Source of the DNA: Oryzicola mucosus
GTDB taxonomy: Bacteria; Pseudomonadota; Alphaproteobacteria; Rhizobiales; Rhizobiaceae
Direction: 5' to 3'
DNA length: 64,000 nucleotides
Assembly: GCF_014534685.1 (NCBI RefSeq)
Contig: NZ_JACVVX010000002.1
Span: forward strand, 310,001-374,000
The notes beneath the pieces are model-generated. The model saw only the letters and a program-made list of their open reading frames with translations. It had not been told where the DNA came from and searched no databases. This document shows, in pieces, positions 38,045-47,036 of the stretch (position 1 is its first letter; every line of letters starts with the position of its first letter). A program made the position numbers and the translations under genes.

Positions 38045-40195
38045 TCAGTTGGCGCTGGCCATGGGAGCGACCAGGGCCGTGATGCGCCGGATGGCGACGC
38101 GGCGGTTTTCACGCTCGGGCGCTGTGGTGTTCACCTTCAGATACTGCTCGCCATAGCCCTGCGTGGACAGGTTTTCGGGGGCAATTCCAAAGACGTTGGT
38201 CAGCGCGTTGGCGACCGCTTCGGCACGGCGGTCCGACAAAGCGAGGTTGGCGACATCGCTGCCGACAGCATCGGTGTGACCCTCGATCAGGAAGGTTTCG
38301 GCCGGGTTCTTCTCCAGAAGCCGTTCCATGGCCTGCGCTACGCCTTCGAGCTTGGTGATCTCGGCTTCCGGAATGGTGGCGGAGCCGAACTCGAAGGTGA
38401 GCGTGTCGAGATCGATGCGGCGAGCAATGTCTCGGACACGTGCCGAACGCTTGACCTCATCAACCGAATAGAGACGCTCGACGCGTTCCACAGGGGGCTG
38501 CTCGAGGAAGGTGTAGTAGTCGTCGGAGCTGCGTCCCGGTTCCGATTCGAGAATGTACTGCTCGCGCGGAATGTCGAGCCGCAGCGGCGGCAGGTCGTAG
38601 CCGGCGTCGCGTCCGTCGTCGATGCGGTCGTAATTGTCCTCATCGACATAGCTCAGCACATATTCCCGACCGTCCGGCGTGATGCGCGAACGCTGCACGA
38701 TGTCGCCGTAGCGGTTGCGAACCGTGACGATCTGGTTGCCGTTCGGGCGCACGATGGTCTCGCGGGTCCGGCCACGCGGTAGTTCCTCATAATAGACGTC
38801 ACGAGCATCGCGGGTCATGCGCGGACGATCGCTGCTTTCGACGCGGGTCTGACCGCCGAACTCGATAATCAGCCGGTCGCCGAGTTCGCGAACGATATCG
38901 GCACCGTCCCGACGCTCACGGTCGCGCAGTTCAGGACGACGGTCGATGCGGCGCCCCTGTTCTTCCTCGACAGGACGGACACGCTCGGGCCGGATCGCTT
39001 CCTGCGCGGCACGGTCGTCGGCGGGCGGCGGTCCCTGGTCGACGCGGGGACGCTCCTGCTCAGGCGCCTGTCCATCGGGGCGTTGTCCATCGGGACCGGG
39101 GCGCTCGCCCGGCTGTCCGTCGGGACGCTGGCCATCCGGACGCTGACGGTCAGGACGCTGGGCGTCGCGGCCGGGACGTTCCTTCTGGCTGTCCAGCAAC
39201 GGCGCCTCGCCTTCGGGCCGGGGCGCCTCGCCTTGCGGCTGCTCTGGCAGGCCGGGGCTCTGTTGTGGCGTGGCGGGACGTTCGCCCTGCTCACCTGCGC
39301 CCGGCAGGGCGGGAGGTTCGCCTTGCTCACCTGCACCCGGCAGGGCGGGACGTTCAGACGGCGTGGGCTGCTCGCCCTCCGCAGGACGCGGCCGCGCCGG
39401 TGTCGGAGCATCGGGCGGGGTCGGTGCGGTTTCAGGTGTCGGCTCGGCCGGACGCGGCTCGGGCGCCGGGGCTTCGGTGCCGGAGGGCTGTTCCTGGCGC
39501 TGCTGGCGACGCGGGGTGTCCGGCTCGGCAGGCTGCTCTGCTTCTGGACGGGGTGCCGGCTGTTCCTGCTCCGGCTGCGCCGGACGGGGCTCTGGCTGTG
39601 CCTCCGCCGGGCCAGGCTGGGGCCGGGGTGCCGGTTCCTGCTGGGCTTCCGGCTCCTGGCGTTGCTCGCGGCGTGGCCGCTGCGGGGCTTCCTCGGGCTG
39701 GGCTCGGGGCTTCTCGGCCTCAGGCGCCTGCTCCTGCTGACGCTGCTCGCGGCGCGGACGTTCGGCAGGAGCTTCCTCGGCCGGAGGAGCTTCCTCGGCC
39801 GGCTGCTGGCGGCGCTGCTGACGCGGCGCTTCCGGTTCAGCCTGCTCGCGCTGTGCGCGGGGGGTGGGTTCAGGAGCCTGCTCCTCCTGCGGTTGTTCAC
39901 GGCGCTGGCGCTGCGGCGCCTCCTGTTCCTGTTCGCCGCCGCCCTGCTCACGCCGTTGCTGGCGCGGCTTGCCTTCTTCCTCTCCTTCGCCTTGCTGCTG
40001 CCGCTGCTGGCGGCGCGAGTTCGGCGCACATTCCTGGCCTTCCGGGCAATCCTGCACCAGAAGAATGCGGGCGCCGGACAGATCCTGCGCTCCCGCCTGG
40101 CCGCCGCCGAACGAAAGGGGCGCAGCCGCCAGCGGCGCAGATGCCATCAGCAGGCCGAGCGCGGTCCCTGCCAGAATCCTGGGTTGGCGTTTCAT
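38045..40195 (-). CDS. OmpA-family envelope protein with long Pro/Gln/Glu/Arg-rich region
   Basis: A 716-residue protein. The signal sequence is MKRQPRILAGTALGLLMASA then PLAAA. Residues about 60-420 are a low-complexity segment of EQ, PR, QQR and PE runs, including tandem LPGAGEQGE units and DGQRPDGQ units. The region about 430-590 contains a repeat of RERRDGADIVRELGDRLIIE-like sequence. The C-terminal OmpA domain (about 600-712) has FEFGSATI, the peptidoglycan-binding IEGHTDAVGSDVANLALSDR, and NRRVAIRRI. It probably ties the outer membrane to peptidoglycan, with the charged region spanning the periplasm. The start at 40195 follows AAGGAG. Confidence 0.9.
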   Translation of the reverse strand: MKRQPRILAGTALGLLMASAPLAAAPLSFGGGQAGAQDLSGARILLVQDCPEGQECAPNSRRQQRQQQGEGEEEGKPRQQRREQGGGEQEQEAPQRQRREQPQEEQAPEPTPRAQREQAEPEAPRQQRRQQPAEEAPPAEEAPAERPRREQRQQEQAPEAEKPRAQPEEAPQRPRREQRQEPEAQQEPAPRPQPGPAEAQPEPRPAQPEQEQPAPRPEAEQPAEPDTPRRQQRQEQPSGTEAPAPEPRPAEPTPETAPTPPDAPTPARPRPAEGEQPTPSERPALPGAGEQGEPPALPGAGEQGERPATPQQSPGLPEQPQGEAPRPEGEAPLLDSQKERPGRDAQRPDRQRPDGQRPDGQPGERPGPDGQRPDGQAPEQERPRVDQGPPPADDRAAQEAIRPERVRPVEEEQGRRIDRRPELRDRERRDGADIVRELGDRLIIEFGGQTRVESSDRPRMTRDARDVYYEELPRGRTRETIVRPNGNQIVTVRNRYGDIVQRSRITPDGREYVLSYVDEDNYDRIDDGRDAGYDLPPLRLDIPREQYILESEPGRSSDDYYTFLEQPPVERVERLYSVDEVKRSARVRDIARRIDLDTLTFEFGSATIPEAEITKLEGVAQAMERLLEKNPAETFLIEGHTDAVGSDVANLALSDRRAEAVANALTNVFGIAPENLSTQGYGEQYLKVNTTAPERENRRVAIRRITALVAPMASAN

Positions 40196-40382
40196 GTAAA
40201 ATCTCCTTGTTGCGTCCCATCCGCGCCTCCAACAGCCGGAGACGCCCTTTGGTTCCGCCATCAGCCTTTTGCCACGCGTTACAGGCATTAGCCGGTCGGG
40301 AAGGTGGCAGGATCGTGGCGCGGATGCGGCGCAAACCCGCTGGCTGCTTGACCCGGCCGCCATTCCGGCCCACATGCGCGGC

Positions 40383-40829
40383 ATGGCTGAATCGTTCTGG
40401 AAGACCAAGACGCTCGAGGAGATGGACGTCGCCGAGTGGGAATCGCTCTGCGACGGCTGCGGCAAGTGCTGCCTGTCCAAGCTCGAGGACGAGGACACCA
40501 GCGACATCTACTGGACCAGCGTCGGCTGCCGCCTGCTCGACACCGAAAGCTGCCGCTGCGCCGACTATCCGAACCGGCTGGCGCGCGTTCCCGATTGCGT
40601 CGGGCTGACCCCGGAAAAAGTGCGAACCCTGCCGTGGCTGCCGTCGACCTGCGGCTATCGGCTGGTTGCCGAAGGCCGTGACCTCTATTGGTGGCATCCG
40701 CTGTTGTCCGGCAGCGCGGAAACCGTCCACGAGGCCGGCATTTCCATACGCGGGCGCGTCACCGCGCTCGAGACCGAACTTGCCGAACCCGAGGACTACT
40801 TCGAGCACATTCTCGACGAAGAACCCTGA
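40383..40829 (+). CDS. YcgN-family cysteine cluster protein (UPF0260)
   Basis: A 148-residue cytoplasmic protein. The cysteine cluster [11 protein letters not shown] (about residues 22-32) is followed by [16 protein letters not shown] and [11 protein letters not shown], then [10 protein letters not shown]; this is the UPF0260 fingerprint and suggests metal (perhaps zinc or iron-sulfur) binding. The function is unknown. The ATG at 40374 would add three residues and neither start has a clear ribosome site. It is divergent from the OmpA-family gene. Confidence 0.9.
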   Translation: MAESFWKTKTLEEMDVAEWESLCDGCGKCCLSKLEDEDTSDIYWTSVGCRLLDTESCRCADYPNRLARVPDCVGLTPEKVRTLPWLPSTCGYRLVAEGRDLYWWHPLLSGSAETVHEAGISIRGRVTALETELAEPEDYFEHILDEEP

Positions 40830-40962
40830 GAGGGCGGTCCCTCCGGCGCGTTAACATCCCTGAACCGCCGATGAACATGCGGTTCCGAACCCGTTCAGCC
40901 TCCTGCCTCTAAGTTCGCCTCATCGCCTCGGCGAGGAACAACGGATTTTCAGGAGACGAACC

Positions 40963-41352
40963 ATGTTCAACACCATCAGAATCGCTGCACTGTCCGCACT
41001 CGTCGGTCTCGGCGCTCTTGCCGGCGCACCCGCCGTCGCCCAGGCCGAAGGCATCTATCTCAATATGGGCGGGCATGACGGCGCTCGTTTCGGCGTGCAA
41101 TATCATGGCGGCGGTCCGCGCTGGCATCAGCCGCGCCAGGATCGGCGCTGGCAGCAGCCGCGTCCCGACCACCACTGGCAGCGCGGCTGCACGCCCAACC
41201 GCGCCGTCGACAAGGCCGAGCGCATGGGCCTGCGCTGGGCGCGCGTGGTCGATGTGAACCGCAACACCATCAAGGTGGCGGGACGGAAGTTTCACCATCG
41301 CACGACGGTAACCTTCGCCAAGGCGCCGAACTGCCCGGTCGTGCGCTGGTAG
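40963..41352 (+). CDS. Exported His/Arg/Trp-rich protein of unknown function
   Basis: A 129-residue protein with a signal peptide (MFNTIRIAALSALVGLGALA then GAPAVAQA). The mature part has a Gly/His/Trp/Gln/Arg-rich segment (RWHQPRQDRRWQQPRPDHHW) and a C-terminal fold with two cysteines (GCTPNRA and APNCPV). The C-terminal part (RAVDKAERMGLRWARVVDVN) resembles other small secreted proteins of Rhizobiales. AGGAGA lies seven bases before the ATG. No function is known. Confidence 0.75.
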   Translation: MFNTIRIAALSALVGLGALAGAPAVAQAEGIYLNMGGHDGARFGVQYHGGGPRWHQPRQDRRWQQPRPDHHWQRGCTPNRAVDKAERMGLRWARVVDVNRNTIKVAGRKFHHRTTVTFAKAPNCPVVRW

Positions 41353-41422
41353 GACTTTTCCGGTAGATCAACGCTCTCGAAGAGCAGTAAGCCAAATATC
41401 CGCACTATGAATAATAATGGCG

Positions 41423-41457
41423 AACGCGATCCACGAGCTGTGGGTCGCGTTTTTTCT
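41423..41457 (+). terminator. Rho-independent terminator of the His-rich protein gene
   Basis: AACGCGATCCAC-GAGCT-GTGGGTCGCGTT, one G-T pair, followed by TTTTCTTTC, 70 bases past the stop. The rest of the 41353-41753 gap is AT-rich (about 41460-41690), with no convincing gene; it probably holds the promoter of the molybdenum hydroxylase operon. Confidence 0.85.
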
Positions 41458-41753
41458 TTCGGGTTGTTCATAAGACCTTTTCGAATGACATTTTCCGAAA
41501 AAATCAGGTGCTGGAAAGGTGACAAGGTACTTTGTTGAAGTTTGCTGAGAATTTTGAAATACATATTTTCTTAAACTTATACATTCTGCGAAAGATGAAT
41601 GGCTTTGTCCGATTTGCCTGCGGAAGTCATGTTGTAGATAAACCAAAATTTTTCTTTCATTTTTTACTCATAAAGCCATGCTAGTATCCTCTCGGCCTGG
41701 GCTTACAAGAATTTCAAACACCGAGAACCGCGGGGCAGCGGGGGAGCGAGCGA

Positions 41754-42584
41754 ATGGACCTCAATACGGTTCGAGCGGTGAGGACGCCTGCGCGCCTCGA
41801 CGAGATTGCGGATTGGCCGAGCGGCCATGCCTGGCTCGCCGGCGGCACCTGGCTGATGTCGGAGCCGCAACTGGCCGTCGACACGCTGGTCGACCTGCAC
41901 GGCCTGGGCTGGGAGGATCTTGCCGTCAGCGGCGAGGGGGTCGAGATCGCGGCGACATGCCCGATTTCCAAGGTTGCCAACTTCGTCGGCCCTGCCGAAT
42001 GGCCCGCCGCGCCCTTGTTCAAGGCTTGCGCGCACTCGCTTCTGATGTCGTTCAAGGTCGCCGGCGTGGCGACCGTTGGCGGCAATATCTGCATGTCGCT
42101 GCCGGCCGGCGCGATGATCTCGCTGACGGTCGCGCTCGAGGCGACCTATACGCTGTGGCCGCGCGATGGCGCGCCGAGAACGGTGTATTCGGGCGATTTC
42201 GTCACCGCCAACCATGCCAACATCCTCGCGCCTGGCGAGTTGCTGCGCTCCATTCACATCCCGGCAGCAGCACTTTCCAAGCGTTTCGCCATCCGCCGCG
42301 CCTCGCTGACGCATCTGGGCCGTTCGGCGGCCCTTCTGATCGGCACCAGCGGACCGGACCGGGATTTGCTCCTGACCATCACCGCCGCCACGCCGCGTCC
42401 GATCCAGCTGCGTTTCGGCGCCCTGCCGAGCGCAGAAGAGGTGCGCGCAGCCATCGATGCCGCCATCCCGGCCGATGGCTATTTCGACGACGTCAACGGC
42501 ACGCCCGCCTACAAGCGGCATGTCACCTATCATTTCGCGGAAGAAATTCGCGCCGAACTCGCGGCGGTGGAGAGCAAAGCGTGA
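41754..42584 (+). CDS. FAD-binding subunit of a molybdenum hydroxylase (YgfM/CoxM type)
   Basis: A 276-residue FAD subunit that passes electrons from the iron-sulfur clusters to its acceptor. The N-terminal FAD domain has LAGGTWLMSEPQL and the second flavin motif ATVGGNICMSLPAGAMISL; a C-terminal CO-dehydrogenase flavoprotein domain follows from about 165. Its stop overlaps the GTG of the next gene by four bases (GTGA), so the two are translationally coupled. The partner is a single fused 2Fe-2S/molybdopterin protein, as in E. coli YgfM-XdhD; oxidation of a purine or related N-heterocycle is the likely job, by inference. Confidence 0.9.
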   Translation: MDLNTVRAVRTPARLDEIADWPSGHAWLAGGTWLMSEPQLAVDTLVDLHGLGWEDLAVSGEGVEIAATCPISKVANFVGPAEWPAAPLFKACAHSLLMSFKVAGVATVGGNICMSLPAGAMISLTVALEATYTLWPRDGAPRTVYSGDFVTANHANILAPGELLRSIHIPAAALSKRFAIRRASLTHLGRSAALLIGTSGPDRDLLLTITAATPRPIQLRFGALPSAEEVRAAIDAAIPADGYFDDVNGTPAYKRHVTYHFAEEIRAELAAVESKA

Positions 42585-45277
42585 GCTACACGATCGATTC
42601 CAAGGCGGTCTCCCAGGAACCGCGCCCGGGCCAGTGCCTGCGCACTTTCATCCGCGACGCCGGCGTGTTCGGCGTCAAGAAGGGCTGCGACCAGGGCGAC
42701 TGCGGCGCCTGTACGGTCTGGCTCGACGGTGTGCCGGTTCACTCCTGCCTGATGCCGGCGCACCGCGCCAAGGACAAGCAGGTCACCACCGTTCAGGGCC
42801 TGGAGCATGACGGGCACCTGCACCCGGTGCAGCAGGCGTTCTGCGACGCGCAGGCCTTCCAGTGCGGCTTCTGCGCCGCCGGCATGATCATGACGGTGGC
42901 AGCGCTCGACGAAGAACAGCGCGCCGACCTGCCGCGCAACCTCAAGGGCAATCTGTGCCGCTGCACCGGCTATCGTGCGATCGAGGACGCGGTGCATGGC
43001 ATCCGCTCCACAGATGACGATATCGCGGGCGCCGCCTGCGGGGCCAGCCTGCCCAATCCATTCACGCAAGGCATCGTCACCGGCCATGCGCGCTACACCA
43101 TGGATGTGGCGGTCGAAAACCTGCTGCATCTGAAAGTGCTGCGTTCGCCGCACGCCCATGCCCGCATCGTCAGCATCGACCAGAGCAAGGCGCGCGCCAT
43201 TCCCGGCGTCGTCGAGGTGTTCACCTGGGAAGACGTGCCGCGCAAGCTCTTCTCCAGCGCGACGCATGAGGACCATCTGGTCGACCCGGACGACATGTAT
43301 GTGCTCGACAATGTCGCGCGTTTCGTCGGCCAGCGCGTCGCCGCTGTCGTCGCCGAAACCGAAGCCGCGGCCGAAGCCGGCTGCCGCGCGCTGCAGGTCG
43401 AATACGAGATCCTGCCGGCGGTGTTCGACCCGGTCGAGGCGATGCAGGACGGCGCGCCGATCCTGCACAGCAAGGGCAACGAGGCAAAGGGCAATATCTT
43501 CGTCACCATCAAGGGCGAAGTCGGCAATGTCGAAAGCGGCTTCGCCGAAGCTGCCGTCGTGCACGAAAAGACCTACTCCACCTCGCGCGTCCAGCATGCG
43601 CATCTGGAGACGCACGGTTCCATCGCATGGCGCGGCGAAGACGGCCGTCTCCATGTCCGCACGTCCACCCAGGCGCCGTTCATCGCACATCAGAAGCTCT
43701 GCTATCTGTTCGGCATCTTTCCGCATGACCTGCATGTCTTCACCGAGCGGGTCGGCGGCGGTTTCGGCGGCAAGCAGGAGATGGTGTCGGAAGATCTGTG
43801 CCTGATGGCGACGATGAAGCTTGGACGTCCCGTGAAGTGGGAGTTCACCCGCGAAGAACAGTTCATCGGCGCCACCACGCGGCACCAGATGACAACCAAG
43901 GTGAAGCTCGGCGCGAAAGCCGACGGCACGCTGACGGCGCTGGAAGTCCATGTCGTGTCCAACACCGGCGCCTATGGCGGCCATGGCAGCGAAACGCTGG
44001 CCGCGTCGCTGGGCAGCCCGCTGTCGGCTTATCGCTGCAAGAACAAGAAGGCGGACGGTCACGCCGTCTACACCAACATGATCCCCGGCGGCGGCTTCCG
44101 CGGCTATGGCGCCTCGCAATCCACCTTCGCCATCGAATGCGCGATGGACGATCTCGCCGAAAAGCTCGGCATGGACGGCTTCGCCATTCGGCGCAAGAAC
44201 ATGATCGGTCCGGACGACGTGATCGAATCGGTCTGGAGCGACCCGAGCGACGTGTCCTTCGGCAGCTACGGTCTGGACGAGTGTCTCGACCTGGTCGAGG
44301 CCGCACTTGCCAATGGCGAAGGGCTTCCGGCGCCGGAAGGCAACTGGGCCGAGGGAACCGGCATCGCGCTTTCGGTGCTGGAATCCGGCCCGCCCACCGA
44401 GCATCGCTCGGGCGGCGAAATGCGGCTGCTGCCGGACGGTTCCTACCATCTCGCCGTCGGCTCGACGGAGATGGGCAACGGTTCGATCAATTCGCATCGC
44501 CAGATCGCTGCCTCGATCCTCGGCACGCGCGGCAACAATGTCGACATCATCAATGCCGACACCGACCTGACGCCTTACGACACCGGCACCTTCGCCAGCA
44601 CCGGAACGGTGGTGGCCGGGCAGGCCGTCGCGCTGACGGCAAAAGCGCTGCACGACAACATCGTCAGCTATGCCGCCCGGATCACGGATACGCCGGTGGA
44701 AGACTGGTCGCTGGTGGACGACGCCGTGATGAACGGCAACCGCCGCATCGAACTGACCGAGCTTTACAAGATCGGCACCGAGGCGGGCCACCGTTTCGAT
44801 GCCAAGCGCAAGGCCTATCTGTCGCCGCGCACCATCGCCTTCAACGTCCAGGGCGTGCGGCTGGCCGTGCACCGGGTCACCGGCGAAGTTCGCGTCCTGC
44901 ACAGCGTGCATGCCGCCGATATCGGCCGGCCGATCAACCCGATGCAGTGTCGTGGGCAACTCGAAGGGGCCGTTGCGATGGGCTATGGCTGGGCGCTGAC
45001 CGAGCACATGGTCTATGACGACCACGGCAAGATGCTCAATCCGGCGCTGCGCAACTACCACATCCCCGCCTTCGCCGACACGCCGCGCACCAAGATCATG
45101 TTTGCCGATACGCACGACACGATCGGGCCGCTTGGCGCCAAGGCACAGGGCGAATGCGCCATCAACGCGGTGGCGCCCGCCGTGTCCAACGCGCTGGCGA
45201 ACGCGACGGGGGTGCGCTTCGCACATCTGCCGTTCTCGCCGGATCGTATCTTCGACCAGTTGTCCGTGACCGCGTGA
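42581..45277 (+). CDS. Fused 2Fe-2S and molybdopterin subunit of a xanthine dehydrogenase-family enzyme
   Basis: An 898-residue protein starting with GTG. Residues about 1-150 form the ferredoxin-like domain and the four-helix 2Fe-2S domain: cysteines 36, 41, 44 and 56, then 95, 98, 126 and 128 (QCGFCAAG and NLCRCTGY). From about 160 it is the molybdopterin (aldehyde oxidase/xanthine dehydrogenase) part, with GGGFGGKQEM (about 391), GGGFRGYGASQ and the catalytic glutamate in GAKAQGECA (about 857). Most relatives split these domains into two chains; E. coli XdhD has the same fusion. Cytoplasmic, molybdenum-dependent hydroxylation of a purine-like substrate is expected. It overlaps both neighbours by four bases. 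Confidence 0.93.
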   Translation: MSYTIDSKAVSQEPRPGQCLRTFIRDAGVFGVKKGCDQGDCGACTVWLDGVPVHSCLMPAHRAKDKQVTTVQGLEHDGHLHPVQQAFCDAQAFQCGFCAAGMIMTVAALDEEQRADLPRNLKGNLCRCTGYRAIEDAVHGIRSTDDDIAGAACGASLPNPFTQGIVTGHARYTMDVAVENLLHLKVLRSPHAHARIVSIDQSKARAIPGVVEVFTWEDVPRKLFSSATHEDHLVDPDDMYVLDNVARFVGQRVAAVVAETEAAAEAGCRALQVEYEILPAVFDPVEAMQDGAPILHSKGNEAKGNIFVTIKGEVGNVESGFAEAAVVHEKTYSTSRVQHAHLETHGSIAWRGEDGRLHVRTSTQAPFIAHQKLCYLFGIFPHDLHVFTERVGGGFGGKQEMVSEDLCLMATMKLGRPVKWEFTREEQFIGATTRHQMTTKVKLGAKADGTLTALEVHVVSNTGAYGGHGSETLAASLGSPLSAYRCKNKKADGHAVYTNMIPGGGFRGYGASQSTFAIECAMDDLAEKLGMDGFAIRRKNMIGPDDVIESVWSDPSDVSFGSYGLDECLDLVEAALANGEGLPAPEGNWAEGTGIALSVLESGPPTEHRSGGEMRLLPDGSYHLAVGSTEMGNGSINSHRQIAASILGTRGNNVDIINADTDLTPYDTGTFASTGTVVAGQAVALTAKALHDNIVSYAARITDTPVEDWSLVDDAVMNGNRRIELTELYKIGTEAGHRFDAKRKAYLSPRTIAFNVQGVRLAVHRVTGEVRVLHSVHAADIGRPINPMQCRGQLEGAVAMGYGWALTEHMVYDDHGKMLNPALRNYHIPAFADTPRTKIMFADTHDTIGPLGAKAQGECAINAVAPAVSNALANATGVRFAHLPFSPDRIFDQLSVTA

Positions 45278-46212
45278 GCGAGGGCATGGACGGCTCGGTC
45301 ACCATCGTCACCCAGACGCGGGTTCTGGATGGCTTCGAATCCGACTTCGCCGCCTGGCAAGAGGCGACGAAGGCTGTCGTAGCCGGTTTTCCCGGCTTCA
45401 TCGAGCAATCGATCACCTCGCCCAATCCGCCGACCCAGGTGGACTGGGTGATCCTGCAGCGCTTCTCCACGTCGGAAGCAGCCCTTGCCTGGCTGAATTC
45501 CGCGCAGCGGCAGACGCGGCTGGCGGGCATTCATCACATGCTCGCCGGCCGCGACGACGTTCACCTGGTCACCGACAGCGCGTCCGGCGTGCTGCCGTCG
45601 CCGGTCTCGGCTGTCATCTCGACCCGCGTCAAACCGGGCCAGGAAACCGCCTACCGCGCCTGGGAACAGCGCATCTCGGCGGCACAGAGCCGCGCGCCCG
45701 GCTTTCAGGGCTACCGCATCGAGGCGCCAATAGCGGGGGTTCAGGAAGACTGGCTGTCGATCCTGCGCTTCGACACCGAAGCCAATCTGAACAACTGGCT
45801 GGCATCGCCGCAACGGGCAGCGCTTCTAAAAGAGACCGACGCCTTCATCGAAGAGTTCCACGCCCGTGTGGTCCATACCGGATTCGATCAGTGGTTCGCA
45901 TCGCCGTCCGGCAAAGCGCCGCCGACGTGGAAGCAGAACATGCTCGTCGTGCTGATGCTTTACCCGGTGGTGTTCCTGTTCGGAATGCTGGTGCAGACGC
46001 CGTTCCTGCTCGGTCAGGCCGGGCTGCCGTTTCCGGTCGCGCTGTTCATCGGCAATGTGGTGAGCGTGCTTTTGCTCAACTATCTCGTGCCATGGGTCAG
46101 CCGTCGGTTCGCCTGGTGGCTGCAGCCGCAAGACAGCGCGAAAACCACGCTCGGCATCGGCGTCATCCTGGCGCTGTATGCGGCGATGATCGTGGTGTTC
46201 ACGCTGCTCTGA
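45274..46212 (+). CDS. Membrane-anchored protein with two ABM (monooxygenase-fold) domains
   Basis: A 312-residue protein. Two dimeric alpha-beta-barrel (antibiotic biosynthesis monooxygenase) modules (about residues 5-100 and 110-205) each show the FPGFIEQSI / APGFQGYRIE pattern. Three hydrophobic helices follow (about 225-250, 252-275 and 288-310). The GTG at 45274 overlaps the preceding stop (GTGA), and an ATG four codons on is an alternative. ABM domains remove or oxidise small reactive compounds. Its coupling to the molybdenum hydroxylase suggests it processes or protects against a product or substrate of that enzyme, but this is an inference. Confidence 0.85.
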   Translation: MSEGMDGSVTIVTQTRVLDGFESDFAAWQEATKAVVAGFPGFIEQSITSPNPPTQVDWVILQRFSTSEAALAWLNSAQRQTRLAGIHHMLAGRDDVHLVTDSASGVLPSPVSAVISTRVKPGQETAYRAWEQRISAAQSRAPGFQGYRIEAPIAGVQEDWLSILRFDTEANLNNWLASPQRAALLKETDAFIEEFHARVVHTGFDQWFASPSGKAPPTWKQNMLVVLMLYPVVFLFGMLVQTPFLLGQAGLPFPVALFIGNVVSVLLLNYLVPWVSRRFAWWLQPQDSAKTTLGIGVILALYAAMIVVFTLL

Positions 46213-46219
46213 ATCGGAA

Positions 46220-46245
46220 GACGCGGCGGCACAGGCCGCCGCGTC
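46220..46245. terminator. Hairpin between convergent genes
   Basis: GACGCGGCGGC-ACAG-GCCGCCGCGTC is a perfect 11-bp stem 8 bases after the ABM stop, followed by CTTCCCTT on the plus strand. It probably ends transcription of the molybdenum hydroxylase operon. Confidence 0.8.
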
Positions 46246-46251
46246 CTTCCC

Positions 46252-46926
46252 TTACGGGCGCGTTGCCACCCACAGGACGTGGCGCGCGCCGCCGCGCTTG
46301 CCATTGGCGCGCACGCCCACCTCGTCGACGCTGAAGCCTGCCTCGCGCAGGCGGCGCGTAAAGGCGCTGTCCGGGCCTGACGACCACACGGCGAGAACGC
46401 CTTTCGGGCGCAGGGCGGCCCTGGCGGCCTGAAGGCCGCTCCGGTCGTAGAGACCGTCATTGGAGGCGCGCGTCAGCCCATCGGGACCGTTGTCGACATC
46501 CAGCAGGATCGCGTCATAAGCGGATGTCGCGGACCGGATCAGCGGGCCGACATCGCCGATGTGGATATCGACGCGCGGATCGTCCAGCGTGCCCTTGTGG
46601 ATCTCAGCCATCGGGCCGCGCGCCCACTCGACCACGGCGGGAACCAGTTCGGCGACGGTGACGCGGGCATCTTGCGGCAGTGCGCCGAGGGCCGCGCGCA
46701 AGGTAAAGCCCATGCCGAGCCCGCCGATCAGCATGCCGGCGTTCTTGCGCCCGGCGATCCGCTCGCAGGAAAGGGTCGCCAGCGCCTCTTCGGAACCGCT
46801 GAGCCGGCTGTTCATCAATTCGTTCGCGCCCAACATGATCGAAAATTCGCCGCCGCGCCGCTTCAGGCGCAACGCCCCGCCATCGCCAGGGATGGTGGCA
46901 CGATCAAGCTGGATCCAGGGAAGCAT
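46252..46926 (-). CDS. Spermidine synthase-like SAM-dependent protein
   Basis: A 224-residue Rossmann-fold protein of the spermine/spermidine synthase-like superfamily. It has GGLGMGFTLRAALGAL (SAM/dcSAM loop), VAELVPAVVEWARG (acidic ribose contact) and DAILLDVDNGPDGLTR (catalytic-acid region). The decarboxylated-SAM aminopropyltransferase signature is not fully conserved, so the product is unclear; it may methylate or aminopropylate a small molecule. ATG at 46926 (MLPWIQLDRA) is preferred; a GTG 13 codons upstream also opens the frame and no strong ribosome site favours either. Confidence 0.85.
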   Translation of the reverse strand: MLPWIQLDRATIPGDGGALRLKRRGGEFSIMLGANELMNSRLSGSEEALATLSCERIAGRKNAGMLIGGLGMGFTLRAALGALPQDARVTVAELVPAVVEWARGPMAEIHKGTLDDPRVDIHIGDVGPLIRSATSAYDAILLDVDNGPDGLTRASNDGLYDRSGLQAARAALRPKGVLAVWSSGPDSAFTRRLREAGFSVDEVGVRANGKRGGARHVLWVATRP

Positions 46927-46994
46927 CGGCGGGTCTCGTCGTTTGGCAGGAGCGCCTCCTACCACAGCCCGCGCTTTGCCGATACGGCTGTGAT

Positions 46995-47020
46995 GCCGGA
47001 CCGTCCTGGGACGATCCGGC
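46995..47020 (-). other. Stem-loop after the SIMPL gene
   Basis: GCCGGACCGTCC-TG-GGACGATCCGGC lies 17 bases past the SIMPL stop. No U-tract follows, so it is a possible but weak terminator or RNA stabiliser. Confidence 0.4.
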
Positions 47021-47036
47021 GTAGGCTTTTCGTCGA

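Noticed and set aside
39000-40050. CRISPR or coding repeats on the plus strand opposite the OmpA-family gene
   Set aside because: The repetition reflects low-complexity codons of the minus-strand protein.
41678-42580. Upstream extension of the molybdopterin protein frame
   Set aside because: The FAD subunit is coded here in another frame, and the true start (GTG at 42581) overlaps its stop, as in coupled genes.
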